Source: Deltaproteobacteria bacterium
GTDB lineage: Bacteria > Desulfobacterota > Syntrophobacteria > Syntrophobacterales > Thermodesulforhabdaceae
Direction: 5' to 3'
NCBI GenBank assembly: GCA_019309115.1
Contig: JAFDGW010000027.1
Span: 1-34,657 of the forward strand
DNA: 34,657 nucleotides
Shown: one piece after another, positions 1 to 7,527 of the stretch
Layout of the letters: every line of letters starts with the position of its first letter
Numbering within the stretch: the stretch's first letter is position 1
The notes under the pieces: model-generated
Database searches by the model: none
Seen by the model: only the letters and a program-made list of their open reading frames with translations
What the model was told of the DNA's origin: nothing
Program-made: the position numbers and the translations under genes

Positions 1-44
1 GTCAAGTTGTTTAATTCCAAGACTATTGCTCTTTTTGTTTTCAT
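1..44 (-). CDS. 5' fragment of an unidentified minus-strand gene
   Basis: An ATG at 44-42 on the minus strand opens a frame of 14 codons that runs off the left edge (MKTKRAIVLELNNL). Its ATG overlaps the stop of a 42-codon frame (169-41) as ATGA. The N-terminus does not resemble FtsW, which often follows murD. It vaguely resembles the start of some TnpB (IS605 OrfB) proteins, and the hairpins just upstream fit that idea, but 14 residues are too few to decide. The ribosome site is poor (GCAGAG). It could also be a chance frame. Confidence 0.3.
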   Translation of the reverse strand, partial: MKTKRAIVLELNNL

Positions 45-84
45 CTCTGCGGTTGTAGCTTATATTTACGGTTGTTTAGTTTCA

Positions 85-145
85 AGGTGCTAACGCACCT
101 GCGGGCTTTCATCCTCTCCCTTACGGAAGGGGTCTTCCCGCCCGC
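85..145. repeat. nested inverted repeats, possible end of an IS200/IS605-like element
   Basis: Two adjacent hairpins are visible. The first is a perfect 6-bp stem with a 4-nt loop (AGGTGC 85-90, GCACCT 95-100). The second is bounded by GCGGGC (101-106) and GCCCGC (140-145) and encloses a 5-bp hairpin (CCCTT 118-122, AAGGG 127-131). There is no U-tract, so it does not look like a simple terminator. The compact outer-stem-plus-inner-hairpin layout resembles the structured ends of IS200/IS605 elements and TnpB-associated RNAs. That is recalled resemblance, not a match that could be verified. On the minus strand the element also lies in a 42-codon frame (169-41) just after murD, which may not be a gene. 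Confidence 0.35.
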
Positions 146-179
146 AAAAGATAAATCTATTGTAGGCATGGTTTCCGAT

Positions 180-1586
180 TTATTTTTTGCTCCGTATAAG
201 CTCGTCCACAAGTTGTCTGAAATGCTCGCCTCTTTCTACATAGCTGGTATATTGATCGAAGGAAGAACAGGCTGGAGAAAGCAACACCACATCACCTGGT
301 GTGGCATGAGACACAGCCTCAAAAAAAGCGTCTTCCATCTTTGTCTTTTTTATAACATACGGACACCTGTCACGTATGAACACCATGTGCTTATCCATCT
401 CCTGCCGGATAACTTCGTAAATCCTAGCACCTGCTTCTCCAAAGCATACCGCGCCAGCACACTTTTTCAAGACGGCCCGTGCCAAAGGCCCATAATCACC
501 ACCTTTATCCTTCCCACCCAGAAGAAGCCAGATTTTTCCACATTGGAAACACTCAATGGCCCTTAATACAGCTGAAACATTGGTAGCTTTGGAATCATTA
601 TAAAAGTTAACACCATTCCATCGCCCTATCCATTCGATCCTGTGTTTTCCCGGACGGAAATTCCAAAAAACTCGTTGCAGGACATCTTCGGGCAATTTCC
701 AGATCGCTGCCACCAGGGCAGCCGCCGCTATATTCTCCAAGTTATGGCGACCGAAAATCCAAGGGGCCCCAAATTTGAAATGCCATTGCTTACCATCGCC
801 AATGTTCACCACAATTTCACAATCGCCTACCCTTGCCTGAGCGTTCTTGTGCGGTTGGCAAGTCCACCGCCACGCATGGTCATCGATTTTAATGTAACGC
901 CAGATGACCGGATCATCACCGTTTATTACCACTGGAACGTTTGGTTTCTTCCTTCTGGCTTTTCCGATAAGAGAAATCTTCGATCGAGCATATTCTTCAA
1001 AATTTTCGTATCGATCTAAGTGATCTTCTGAAATGTTCAGAACAACTGCCGTGTCGGCAGCGAAGGTTGGGCTAGTATCTAATTGAAAGCTGCTCACTTC
1101 AAGAACAGCCAGATCAAACTCCTCACCCCTTTTGACTATAGAACTCAGTGGTGTTCCTATATTGCCCCCCACGAACACCCTGTAGCCGGCTTCTTGAAAA
1201 AGCTTGCCGGTTAATTCTGTTGTCGTCGTCTTCCCGTTGGTTCCCGTAATGGCAATAATGGGAATAGAAACTCTGCGCCATGCCCACTCAAGCTCGCTAA
1301 TTACCTCAATCCCTCGAGCCGTGGCCTCACGTACCAAAGGATTGTCCATGGGTACCCCAGGGCTAACTACGATCTCGTCAAAATCATCTACATTACCAAC
1401 ATCATGTGAACCCAAAACAAGCCTAACCCCTCTTTGCTGTAGTTCTTCCAAAACGTTGCAATCAAAAGCACTGGCGGGTTTGATGTCCGTAGCAACCACC
1501 TTTGCCGAAGTAGAAGCGCGACAAACTTCCAAACCCGAGCGGCCAAGCCCTATAACCAGTGTTTTTTTGCTGATGGTTCCATCCAT
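180..1586 (-). CDS. murD: UDP-N-acetylmuramoyl-L-alanine--D-glutamate ligase
   Basis: MurD adds D-glutamate to UDP-MurNAc-L-Ala in the cytoplasm, an ATP-dependent step of peptidoglycan precursor synthesis. The 468-residue product has the N-terminal nucleotide-binding motif (VIGLGRSGLE), the Mur-ligase P-loop GTNGKTTT near residue 115, the central NISEDHLDR motif, the NDSKATN motif and the C-terminal LLSPACSSFDQY signature. Length is normal for MurD. An upstream GTG at 1613 would overlap murF by 16 nt. I prefer the ATG at 1586, which has TAGGA about 9 nt upstream and gives the usual short N-terminus, 11 nt after the murF stop. It lies directly behind murF on the same strand and is probably cotranscribed. 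The mraY gene usually found between the two is absent. Confidence 0.96.
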   Translation of the reverse strand: MDGTISKKTLVIGLGRSGLEVCRASTSAKVVATDIKPASAFDCNVLEELQQRGVRLVLGSHDVGNVDDFDEIVVSPGVPMDNPLVREATARGIEVISELEWAWRRVSIPIIAITGTNGKTTTTELTGKLFQEAGYRVFVGGNIGTPLSSIVKRGEEFDLAVLEVSSFQLDTSPTFAADTAVVLNISEDHLDRYENFEEYARSKISLIGKARRKKPNVPVVINGDDPVIWRYIKIDDHAWRWTCQPHKNAQARVGDCEIVVNIGDGKQWHFKFGAPWIFGRHNLENIAAAALVAAIWKLPEDVLQRVFWNFRPGKHRIEWIGRWNGVNFYNDSKATNVSAVLRAIECFQCGKIWLLLGGKDKGGDYGPLARAVLKKCAGAVCFGEAGARIYEVIRQEMDKHMVFIRDRCPYVIKKTKMEDAFFEAVSHATPGDVVLLSPACSSFDQYTSYVERGEHFRQLVDELIRSKK

Positions 1587-1597
1587 ACGACTCGATC

Positions 1598-3025
1598 CTA
1601 CCTGGGCTTCCACTGCATAATCCGGTCTATTACCTTCTCGAACTCCATTGCCCTTGAAGCTTTAAACAAAAAAATTGCCCCGGCAATCCAATTCTTCTGC
1701 AACCACTGGGCGATCATACTGTGGTCTATCTTTCCGCCATCACCAGCATCAAAATGATAAGATAATGTCGCACACCCCTTTTGAAATTCCTCAAATATGG
1801 CTTTTGCTTCCCTCCCTGCCGTAACCACCATATGGGGATTCTTCGAAGCAGCAATTTTGCCAATTTTCCTATGTAGGCTCTCCGAATCTCGCCCAAGTTC
1901 TTTCATGTCACCCAGGACTAAAACCAGGGGCCTTTTGTGCTTTTCGGCAAGAAATGCCACCGTTTCAATAGCGCGGGTCATTGAACCGGGATTTGCATTG
2001 TAACAGTCATCGAAGATAATCGTACCGTCGGATAATTCCATCTTTTGCATCCTGTGTTCAACGAGAGTCCACGCTCTTAGAGCTTCTACCGCATCATCGA
2101 GTGAAACGCCGAGCTGGAGTCCGACGGCAACGGCACAAAGAGCATTCATAACATAATGTTCGCCAAAAGCCCGAAGATTGCAAGGAACAACCTTTTCACC
2201 GAAACGTACGCTAAAGGTCATGCCGTCGAGGGATAAATCAATTAGTCCTTCCGCATGAACATCTGCATTAACCGATCTGCCAAAGGTGATCCTATTTTTG
2301 GTCAGTCCGGCGGCATATTTCGCCAGCAGAGGGTCATCCAAGTTGATTACGGCGACACCGTCATTAGGAAGTTTTTGCCATAATTTCGTCTTTTCCCGGA
2401 GCACCCCTTCCAGAGAATCAAAGCCTTCCAGGTGAGCTGGCTGAATGTTGGTGATAACTCCAACGGTTGGTTCTACAACGTCCACAAGCTGGTCCATTTC
2501 GCCAAAGTGGTTTATGCCCAACTCAAGCACCACCGCATCCACATCATCGGGCATCTGAAAAATGGACAGGGACACGCCTATGTCGTTGTTCCAATTGGCA
2601 GGCGTCTTAAAAACCCTGTACTTGCGCCCCAGCACCAGAGCGATCATCTCTTTCGTTGACGTCTTACCATTCGATCCAGTAACACCTATCATCGGGCCGG
2701 GAAATTTACGCCTTCTGAAGCGGGCCAGATCTGCAAGCGCCTTTCTGGTATCTTCAACATAGACGAAATAAACACCTGGCACAGTGTGTATGGAATCAGT
2801 AATATCACTTCGACTGTACACAATGGCACCGGCCCCCTTTTTTATTGCCTCCATGATGAAATCGTGACCGTCAAACCGCTCCCCCTTTATAGCAACAAAA
2901 ACCGATCCGGGCTCAAGCTTTCTAGTATCCGTTTCGATAAAAGAAAAGAGGATTTCGTCTGAGTGCCTCCTACCCATTAAAATGCCATCGATGGCAACTA
3001 ATACATCGTCAAGAGACCAATTCAT
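1598..3025 (-). CDS. murF: UDP-N-acetylmuramoyl-tripeptide--D-alanyl-D-alanine ligase
   Basis: MurF joins D-Ala-D-Ala to the UDP-MurNAc tripeptide, the last cytoplasmic step before MraY. The 475-residue protein has the N-terminal Mur-ligase domain with TDTRK near residue 32, the P-loop GSNGKTSTKE at 117-126, the ELGINHFGEMD segment, and the DDCYNANPGSM motif followed by LVLGDMKELG in the C-terminal domain. The ATG at 3025 follows a purine-rich GGGGGAAGG. It heads the minus-strand murF-murD pair. No murE lies upstream; the next gene that way is divergent, so this piece of the division and cell-wall cluster is detached from its usual partners. Confidence 0.96.
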   Translation of the reverse strand: MNWSLDDVLVAIDGILMGRRHSDEILFSFIETDTRKLEPGSVFVAIKGERFDGHDFIMEAIKKGAGAIVYSRSDITDSIHTVPGVYFVYVEDTRKALADLARFRRRKFPGPMIGVTGSNGKTSTKEMIALVLGRKYRVFKTPANWNNDIGVSLSIFQMPDDVDAVVLELGINHFGEMDQLVDVVEPTVGVITNIQPAHLEGFDSLEGVLREKTKLWQKLPNDGVAVINLDDPLLAKYAAGLTKNRITFGRSVNADVHAEGLIDLSLDGMTFSVRFGEKVVPCNLRAFGEHYVMNALCAVAVGLQLGVSLDDAVEALRAWTLVEHRMQKMELSDGTIIFDDCYNANPGSMTRAIETVAFLAEKHKRPLVLVLGDMKELGRDSESLHRKIGKIAASKNPHMVVTAGREAKAIFEEFQKGCATLSYHFDAGDGGKIDHSMIAQWLQKNWIAGAIFLFKASRAMEFEKVIDRIMQWKPR

Positions 3026-3391
3026 CCTTCCCCCGGAAATGTTCTTTTACATGCAAAGGCTGGCTATTACCGTTCATTCCGATCAGTAACATCAACAATT
3101 TAGCAATGGGAAGATGAAAAAGTCCAGAAAAACTAAAAAATTGGAAAAAGGTCGGGTATTCTGAACACTATCCGACCCTGGGTTGAAAAGGAGGTCCACA
3201 CAAATCCCCACAAAAACATTTAACACATCCGAAGAGGAAAATAGCTTTTATGCGAAGGGCAAAAATTGTTAAGATTACCATACAGATGAATGCGACAGGC
3301 AAAGGGGCCTAAATGCTCGCGTGTGTTTGCAACGGTGTTGTTAAAGGCAACTTTTGATCAATTCCAATTTCACCATCACGGGGAGCATAAC
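3026..3391. other. intergenic region between divergent murF and DUF554 gene
   Basis: About 365 bp without a supportable gene. It should contain divergent promoters, but I see no convincing -35/-10 pair on either strand. The notable element is an interrupted palindrome at 3150-3177. A plus frame can be extended upstream of the DUF554 start to 3290, but that stretch does not look like family sequence. A 16-codon Lys-rich frame near 3106-3166 is not credible. Confidence 0.6.
3150..3177. repeat. interrupted palindrome in murF upstream region
   Basis: GGTCGG (3150-3155) and CCGACC (3172-3177) form a perfect 6-bp dyad. A further TA/TA pair follows after one mismatch, giving a 28-nt imperfect palindrome with a roughly 10-nt centre. 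It lies about 125 bp upstream of murF and about 215 bp upstream of the DUF554 gene. It could be an operator or an RNA hairpin. No T-tract follows on either strand. Confidence 0.45.
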
Positions 3392-4096
3392 ATGCTGGGC
3401 ACAATCATCAATGTCGGAGCAGTATCGACAGGAAGTCTCATAGGTATAGCATTGGGAAATCGCCTGAAAGAAAATGTTCGGAACATGGTTTTTGACTGTA
3501 TAGGTCTGATGACGCTTTTGATAGGTTTCCAGATGGCTTTTAAGACCAAGAATGTTTTGCTAATTCTTGGATCTCTTCTTGTTGGAGGCATAGTTGGTGA
3601 GTACTTTGATATTGAGGAAAAATTAAGGGGGATTTCGAGTAAAATCCAGGCAAGCTTTCATATGGAAGATCATAGCTATTTCGTAGATGGATTTGTGACA
3701 GCCAGTGTGTTATTTTGTGTGGGACCTATGGCCATACTGGGATCTATTCAGGACGGCCTAACTGGAGACTTCACAATCCTTGCCATAAAATCCGCACTTG
3801 ATGGATTCGCATCCATAGGACTTGCCACAGCTTTCGGGTGGGGTGTTTTCTTCTCAATATTGTCCGTTGCCCTTTTCCAAGGCAGCATTACCTGCACCGC
3901 TTCGTGGCTTGATCGTTTTATGAACGACCAGATGATCGCGGAAATGACAGCTGTTGGAGGGTTACTCATAGTTGCTATTGGAATTCGGTTGCTCCAGATA
4001 AAAGACATTAAGGTGGCGAACCTGCTGCCGGCACTTTTTTTTGCACCGATTGCTGTCAGGACCATTTCAGCAATAAGACACCTGATAGCCAATTAA
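3392..4096 (+). CDS. DUF554 family membrane protein
   Basis: A 234-residue hydrophobic protein of the DUF554 (YdfK/YqgA-type) family, expected in the cytoplasmic membrane; its function is not established. It opens with the characteristic MLGTIINVGAVSTGSLIG and then N-R-L-K-E. It has around six to seven membrane-spanning stretches and the conserved central VGPMAILGSIQDGL, which is followed by a segment containing KSALDGFASI. The ATG at 3392 is preceded by GGGGAG with 6-nt spacing and matches the family N-terminus. An in-frame codon at 3290 would add 34 residues unlike the family. It is followed 24 nt later by the release-factor-like gene on the same strand and may share its transcript. Confidence 0.88.
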   Translation: MLGTIINVGAVSTGSLIGIALGNRLKENVRNMVFDCIGLMTLLIGFQMAFKTKNVLLILGSLLVGGIVGEYFDIEEKLRGISSKIQASFHMEDHSYFVDGFVTASVLFCVGPMAILGSIQDGLTGDFTILAIKSALDGFASIGLATAFGWGVFFSILSVALFQGSITCTASWLDRFMNDQMIAEMTAVGGLLIVAIGIRLLQIKDIKVANLLPALFFAPIAVRTISAIRHLIAN

Positions 4097-4120
4097 AAAC
4101 GCAAACAGGGGAGGTAGAAA

Positions 4121-5287
4121 ATGAAAATTTTCGAACCGCAAACACTCCAGGCATTAAAGGAACACTGCGCCAGAGACGGTTCGCCTGTCCTTAGTGTTTA
4201 CCTGAACATTGATCCGACGCTGCCGGTTAACGCCCGAGGTGGTTACAAAACCATGCTTGGCAACATGTTAGAGAAAATCGAAAGGTCTGTCGAGAAGGAC
4301 GACCAGCTCATGAAACACTTTTCTGAGGATGCCGAATGGGTAAAGTCCCGGATCGATGTGTTAATACCTCGAGGGAAAACTTACGTCGCATTCTGTGACG
4401 TATCAGAAGATTTTTACTTTGAAGAAGAAATACCGATTCGTTTGCCCAATGCGATTTTCTACGAAGACACACCTTACGTTCGACCCATAATGGAAGCAAT
4501 GGATGAATATGAACGCTACGGCGTGGTTCTGCTGGACAGGGAAAAGGCCAGATTTTTCGTTGTCATGTTCGGTCAAATTGAAGAAATCGAAGATGCTATA
4601 AATATTCCCCCCGTACGGCATAGGAAAACGGCCGGCACCGATCACATGCGCTCCCAGATGGTCTTTCAGCGTCGCTCTGAAACGTGGAACACCTGGTTTT
4701 TGAAAGAAATTGGAGAACGCTTGCGAGATCTTGTGACCGAATATAATACTCCGCACCTGATCCTTATGGGACCTCATGAGGTAACGTCCGAATTCTACCG
4801 TCTTTTGCCAAAGGCCCTGCAAGAAAAGGTCATAGATCGCTTAAGAATGGCTGTAAAAGCCAAGGCACAAGAAGTTCTGGAAGCCATTGCTCCTGTAATT
4901 GAGTGTAGGGAACGTTTTATTGAAGACCAAACAGTCGAAGACTTGGTAACGGCGGCTCAAAAAAGTGGAGAAACCATGGAAAAGGCCCTGCTGGGTTTGA
5001 ATCCCGTACTCAGTGCAATCAACCAAGGAAGAGTGTATATGCTTGTTTACTCGTCCGGATTTACCACCAACGGATACTACTGCCCCAAGTGCGAGGTTAT
5101 TCTCGACCATGTCCCCGAAAACGAACTCTGTCCTTACTGTTCTTCATCTCTCGAAAGAACGGAGGACCTCGTGTGGCTGGCTTCTGAAAAGGTGCTCGCC
5201 TCTGGTGGGAAGGTAGAAGAGGTGAAATCCGAACAAGCCAAGGTAAAACTCGATGTAAACGGCCATATAGGGGCCTTTCTACGCTAG
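4121..5287 (+). CDS. bacterial aeRF1-type release-factor-like protein (baeRF/VLRF1-like)
   Basis: A 388-residue protein resembling the bacterial homologues of archaeal/eukaryotic release factor 1 (baeRF family, related to the Vms1-like VLRF1 domain). Visible features are an N-terminal domain containing PVLSVYLNIDP, a central HMRSQ followed by FQRR (Gln179 sits where eRF1 carries the GGQ loop and Vms1-like proteins keep a single Gln), a third domain with the LILMGPHEV strand, and a C-terminal zinc ribbon CPKC (321-324) and CPYC (337-340). The family is thought to act on stalled ribosomes or peptidyl-tRNA, but the bacterial members are barely characterised. The start has GGGAGG 8-12 nt upstream. 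The archease gene follows after 14 nt. The family is fairly sure; the activity is inference. Confidence 0.8.
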   Translation: MKIFEPQTLQALKEHCARDGSPVLSVYLNIDPTLPVNARGGYKTMLGNMLEKIERSVEKDDQLMKHFSEDAEWVKSRIDVLIPRGKTYVAFCDVSEDFYFEEEIPIRLPNAIFYEDTPYVRPIMEAMDEYERYGVVLLDREKARFFVVMFGQIEEIEDAINIPPVRHRKTAGTDHMRSQMVFQRRSETWNTWFLKEIGERLRDLVTEYNTPHLILMGPHEVTSEFYRLLPKALQEKVIDRLRMAVKAKAQEVLEAIAPVIECRERFIEDQTVEDLVTAAQKSGETMEKALLGLNPVLSAINQGRVYMLVYSSGFTTNGYYCPKCEVILDHVPENELCPYCSSSLERTEDLVWLASEKVLASGGKVEEVKSEQAKVKLDVNGHIGAFLR

Positions 5288-5301
5288 AGCAGGAGAATAC
5301 C

Positions 5302-5733
5302 GTGCCTTATCAGTACCTCGATATAGTAACGGCCGACGAAGCGTTTAGGGCGTGGGGCAGAACGAAAGAAGAACTATTCATATCCGCCGCCCACGCCCTC
5401 ACAGGCGTTATGGTAGAAAAGCCTGAAAAGTTGAGACCACTGATTAGGAAAGAATTGATCCTCGAAGAAGAATCGCTTGAATTTCTTCTATTTGCGTTTT
5501 TGAAAGAAATCCTGTTCCTTAAAGATGCAGAAAGAGTCCTGCTGATTCCCGAAAGAGTGAACATTGCTAAAAGTAGCCAATCATCGTGGAAGCTCAAAGC
5601 GGAACTTTACGGAGAAAACCTCGACGACCTGGGTGAAAATCTCCTGGTGGATGTTAAGGCCATAACATTGCATGAATTTTCTGTAGAAAGAAAAGACGAC
5701 TTGTGGCAAGCTACCGTCGTCGTTGATGTTTAG
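5302..5733 (+). CDS. archease family protein
   Basis: A 143-residue protein matching archease (SHS2-like fold), the small factor that in archaea and eukaryotes stimulates the RNA ligase RtcB by promoting its guanylylation. The N-terminal YLDIVTADEAFRAWG corresponds to the conserved Ala-Asp and aromatic-Gly segment. The C-terminal VDVKAITLHEFSVER and the closing beta strand ATVVVDV are hallmarks of the family. The start is GTG with AGGAG 6 nt upstream. It sits 14 nt after the release-factor-like gene and is probably cotranscribed. No rtcB is present in the window, so its ligase partner must be elsewhere or it works with something else. Confidence 0.85.
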   Translation: MPYQYLDIVTADEAFRAWGRTKEELFISAAHALTGVMVEKPEKLRPLIRKELILEEESLEFLLFAFLKEILFLKDAERVLLIPERVNIAKSSQSSWKLKAELYGENLDDLGENLLVDVKAITLHEFSVERKDDLWQATVVVDV

Positions 5734-5758
5734 TTTAATTCAACGAGGAGCATCAAAA

Positions 5759-6238
5759 ATGTTTACAGAAGCAGATATCGATAGGGAAATGAACCAGCTA
5801 AAAATTATATGGATTGCAATGTTGGGATCTATCGGAATTTACGTATTCGTGGCCATAAATTTTGGTGGAGAAATAAAGGCGCCGCTAGATCCATCTCTTT
5901 TAAAAACCATACGGCTTGTTCTTTATGCATTGTCAATACTTACGGTAGTGATCACCAAGCTAATCCGTAGCAAGATCATTGCCTCAATATCGGTTGGATC
6001 CGAAAGAACTGGGGTTCCACGGGAAATGATTGGCCAGGTTTTGCAAAAGTATCGGGTTGCGAATATTGTTTCCTTTGCGCTCTGTGAAACCATAGCAATT
6101 TATGGACTCCTGTTATTCCTTATGGGTGGGAGTGCAACCGACTTGTACATACTGATTGCCCTCTCGGCCCTATCCATGTTTCTTTTGCGCCCTCGGAGAG
6201 AGGAACTGGAGGAACTCATTGGGGATGGATGGACATAA
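5759..6238 (+). CDS. small four-helix membrane protein, unknown function
   Basis: A 159-residue integral membrane protein that I do not recognise. It has four hydrophobic stretches, roughly residues 14-35, 45-66, 98-120 and 122-140, an Arg/Lys-rich loop after the second, and an acidic C-terminus (RPRREELEEL). The ATG at 5759 has CGAGGAG 8 nt upstream; an in-frame ATG at 5723 lacks a ribosome site and would overlap the archease gene. It is 25 nt downstream of the archease gene and likely ends this operon. The function cannot be deduced from sequence alone. Confidence 0.75.
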   Translation: MFTEADIDREMNQLKIIWIAMLGSIGIYVFVAINFGGEIKAPLDPSLLKTIRLVLYALSILTVVITKLIRSKIIASISVGSERTGVPREMIGQVLQKYRVANIVSFALCETIAIYGLLLFLMGGSATDLYILIALSALSMFLLRPRREELEELIGDGWT

Positions 6239-6396
6239 AACAAGACATATGATCGGCATAAAACTATCTGAAATCTGAAACTGCCATCTTAAACCGGGCT
6301 TCCTTATTTTCTCTGATTGCATAATATGCTGGCAAAAGTTCTTCAAAAACAGCCATTTCCTTTCAATAGATTTTTCGGATACGTTCTGCTATTACC

Positions 6397-6425
6397 TTGA
6401 CCGTAAGATGGGATGACGTTATATT
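6397..6425 (+). promoter_or_regulatory. sigma-70-type promoter of the arsR operon
   Basis: TTGACC at 6397-6402, a 17-bp spacer, then TATATT at 6420-6425, close to the consensus. It lies 24 bp upstream of the arsR start codon, so the leader is very short. The A/T dyad at 6421-6432 overlaps the -10 box and predicted start point. Confidence 0.7.
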
Positions 6426-6432
6426 GCTATAT
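6421..6432. promoter_or_regulatory. candidate ArsR operator
   Basis: The short A/T dyad ATATTGCTATAT overlaps the -10 element and transcription start of the arsR promoter. ArsR-family repressors commonly bind imperfect A/T dyads at such positions and autoregulate. The dyad is short, so this is a candidate only. Confidence 0.4.
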
Positions 6433-6448
6433 GTGCATGGAGAGAATT

Positions 6449-6832
6449 ATGAAGGCTTTTATTAGAGTAATGAAGGCCCTTTCGGATCCAAACAGAGTCA
6501 AAATTATCAAGATGTTAAGCAGAAGGCAACTCTGTGTTTGCGAATTACAGGAGGCGTTAGGTATTGCCCAACCTACGGTGTCAAAACACCTAAGGATCTT
6601 GGAAGAAGCCGGGTTGGTTGATAAAGAAAAAGAAGGTCTTTGGATTAATTACAAACTCGCAGATGGTAGCAATAGCCCCTATGCTGCTACAATGCTGGGA
6701 AATTTGAAACACTGGCTCGATGATGACCCTGAAATAAAAGAATTATTAAACAAAGTTCCACATCTGGACAGGAACGCAATCTGTGCACGAAATAAATCAA
6801 ACCAACGGGGAGGGAAAAACAATGGAAATTAA
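6449..6832 (+). CDS. ArsR-family metal/metalloid-responsive repressor
   Basis: A 127-residue winged-helix regulator. It has the classic ALSDPNRVKIIKML start, the metal-site helix QLCVCELQEAL with Cys29 and Cys31 (the CxC motif of arsenic-type ArsR sensors), the recognition helix QPTVSKHLRILEEAGLV and the wing sequence KEGLWINYKL. The ATG at 6449 has GGAGA 5 nt upstream; upstream in-frame starts at 6413 and 6437 are less likely. It lies immediately behind a strong promoter with an overlapping dyad and overlaps the thioredoxin-like gene by 11 nt. It likely represses its own operon and is released by As(III)/Sb(III) or a thiophilic metal. The ligand is inferred from the CxC motif. Confidence 0.92.
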   Translation: MKAFIRVMKALSDPNRVKIIKMLSRRQLCVCELQEALGIAQPTVSKHLRILEEAGLVDKEKEGLWINYKLADGSNSPYAATMLGNLKHWLDDDPEIKELLNKVPHLDRNAICARNKSNQRGGKNNGN

Positions 6833-7061
6833 AGTTCTGGGACCGGGTTGTAAGCGGTGCCAGCAAACAGAGCAGGTTGTTAGCCAAGCACTGCAAGAGC
6901 TTGGAATTACTGCTAATTTGGATCACGTAAAAGACCCCATCGAAATCTCAAATTACGGGGTTTTCGGAACTCCTGCGGTTGTTGTTAATGGTGAAGTAAA
7001 ATGTGTTGGCAAGGTTCCGTCAAAAGATGAAGTAAAAAAGTGGTTGCAACAGGCAAAATAA
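6822..7061 (+). CDS. thioredoxin-like CxxC small redox protein
   Basis: A 79-residue minimal thioredoxin-fold protein of the type annotated as redox-active disulfide or thioredoxin family (MTH895-like). It has the active site GPGCKRCQQTEQ (Cys10, Cys13), the cis-proline segment GTPAVVVNG, and a final helix SKDEVKKWL. The start at 6822 has GGGGAGGG 8-14 nt upstream and lies inside the last codons of arsR, which suggests translational coupling. In many anaerobes such proteins sit beside ArsR regulators and a COG0701-type permease; no permease is present here. The likely role is thiol-disulfide exchange or metal/metalloid handling, inferred from context. Confidence 0.88.
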   Translation: MEIKVLGPGCKRCQQTEQVVSQALQELGITANLDHVKDPIEISNYGVFGTPAVVVNGEVKCVGKVPSKDEVKKWLQQAK

Positions 7062-7079
7062 AAACGGGAGGTTACATTC

Positions 7080-7505
7080 ATGAGTGAACAATGCTGTGAA
7101 ACTCCCTCTGGCTCCAGTGGAAATGTTATGATTTTGGCCTGCTCGGGAGGGTCCAACGTAGGTCAACTTTCAAACCAAGCCGCCGTTGAACTTACTAAGG
7201 AAGGGTTTGGCAAAATGTTTTGCCTGGCAGGTATCGGAGCCCATCTTTCTGGCTTTGTTCAATCGGCGAAGGATGTTCCGGCAATGATTGCCATTGACGG
7301 CTGTTCCATAGGATGCGCAAAGGCAACGCTAGAGCACGCCGGGGTACCCCTTAAGGCATATCTTGTGATAACAGACCTTGGTATTGAAAAGAACAAAAAC
7401 TTTGATTTGGACAGTGAAACCATAGAGAAGGTCAAGGCCGCCGTAAAAGAAGCATGCGAAGGTTTGCCGGTAGAAGGTGGGTCGAGTGTTGCCTGTTGTT
7501 CCTAA
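7080..7505 (+). CDS. DGC-domain putative zinc-binding protein
   Basis: A 141-residue protein of the DGC family (putative zinc-binding, PF08859-like). It has ILACSGGSNVGQLSNQAAVEL near residue 18, MFCLAGIGAH near residue 46 and the family-defining IDGCSIGCAK. These supply the four conserved cysteines, with additional Cys pairs at both ends (QCC near the N-terminus, ACCS at the C-terminus). The start has CGGGAGG 8-14 nt upstream and lies 18 nt after the thioredoxin-like gene, so it belongs to the ArsR-controlled operon. The biochemical function is unknown; the cysteine content and context point to soft-metal binding or trafficking. Confidence 0.85.
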   Translation: MSEQCCETPSGSSGNVMILACSGGSNVGQLSNQAAVELTKEGFGKMFCLAGIGAHLSGFVQSAKDVPAMIAIDGCSIGCAKATLEHAGVPLKAYLVITDLGIEKNKNFDLDSETIEKVKAAVKEACEGLPVEGGSSVACCS

Positions 7506-7527
7506 CGGAATTGCTTGTTTACCGCAT

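Noticed and set aside
72-566. 164-codon plus frame across the murD 3' end
   Set aside because: Antisense to conserved MurD C-terminal motifs and to the hairpin element; no family resemblance.
3106-3166. Short Lys-rich leader peptide frame upstream of DUF554
   Set aside because: Only 16 codons, no credible ribosome site, and overlaps the palindrome.
6264-6356. 30-codon minus frame between the membrane protein and arsR
   Set aside because: Composition looks coding-like, but it is very short, has no proper ribosome-site spacing and is followed by nothing related; it may be a fragment of a lost gene.
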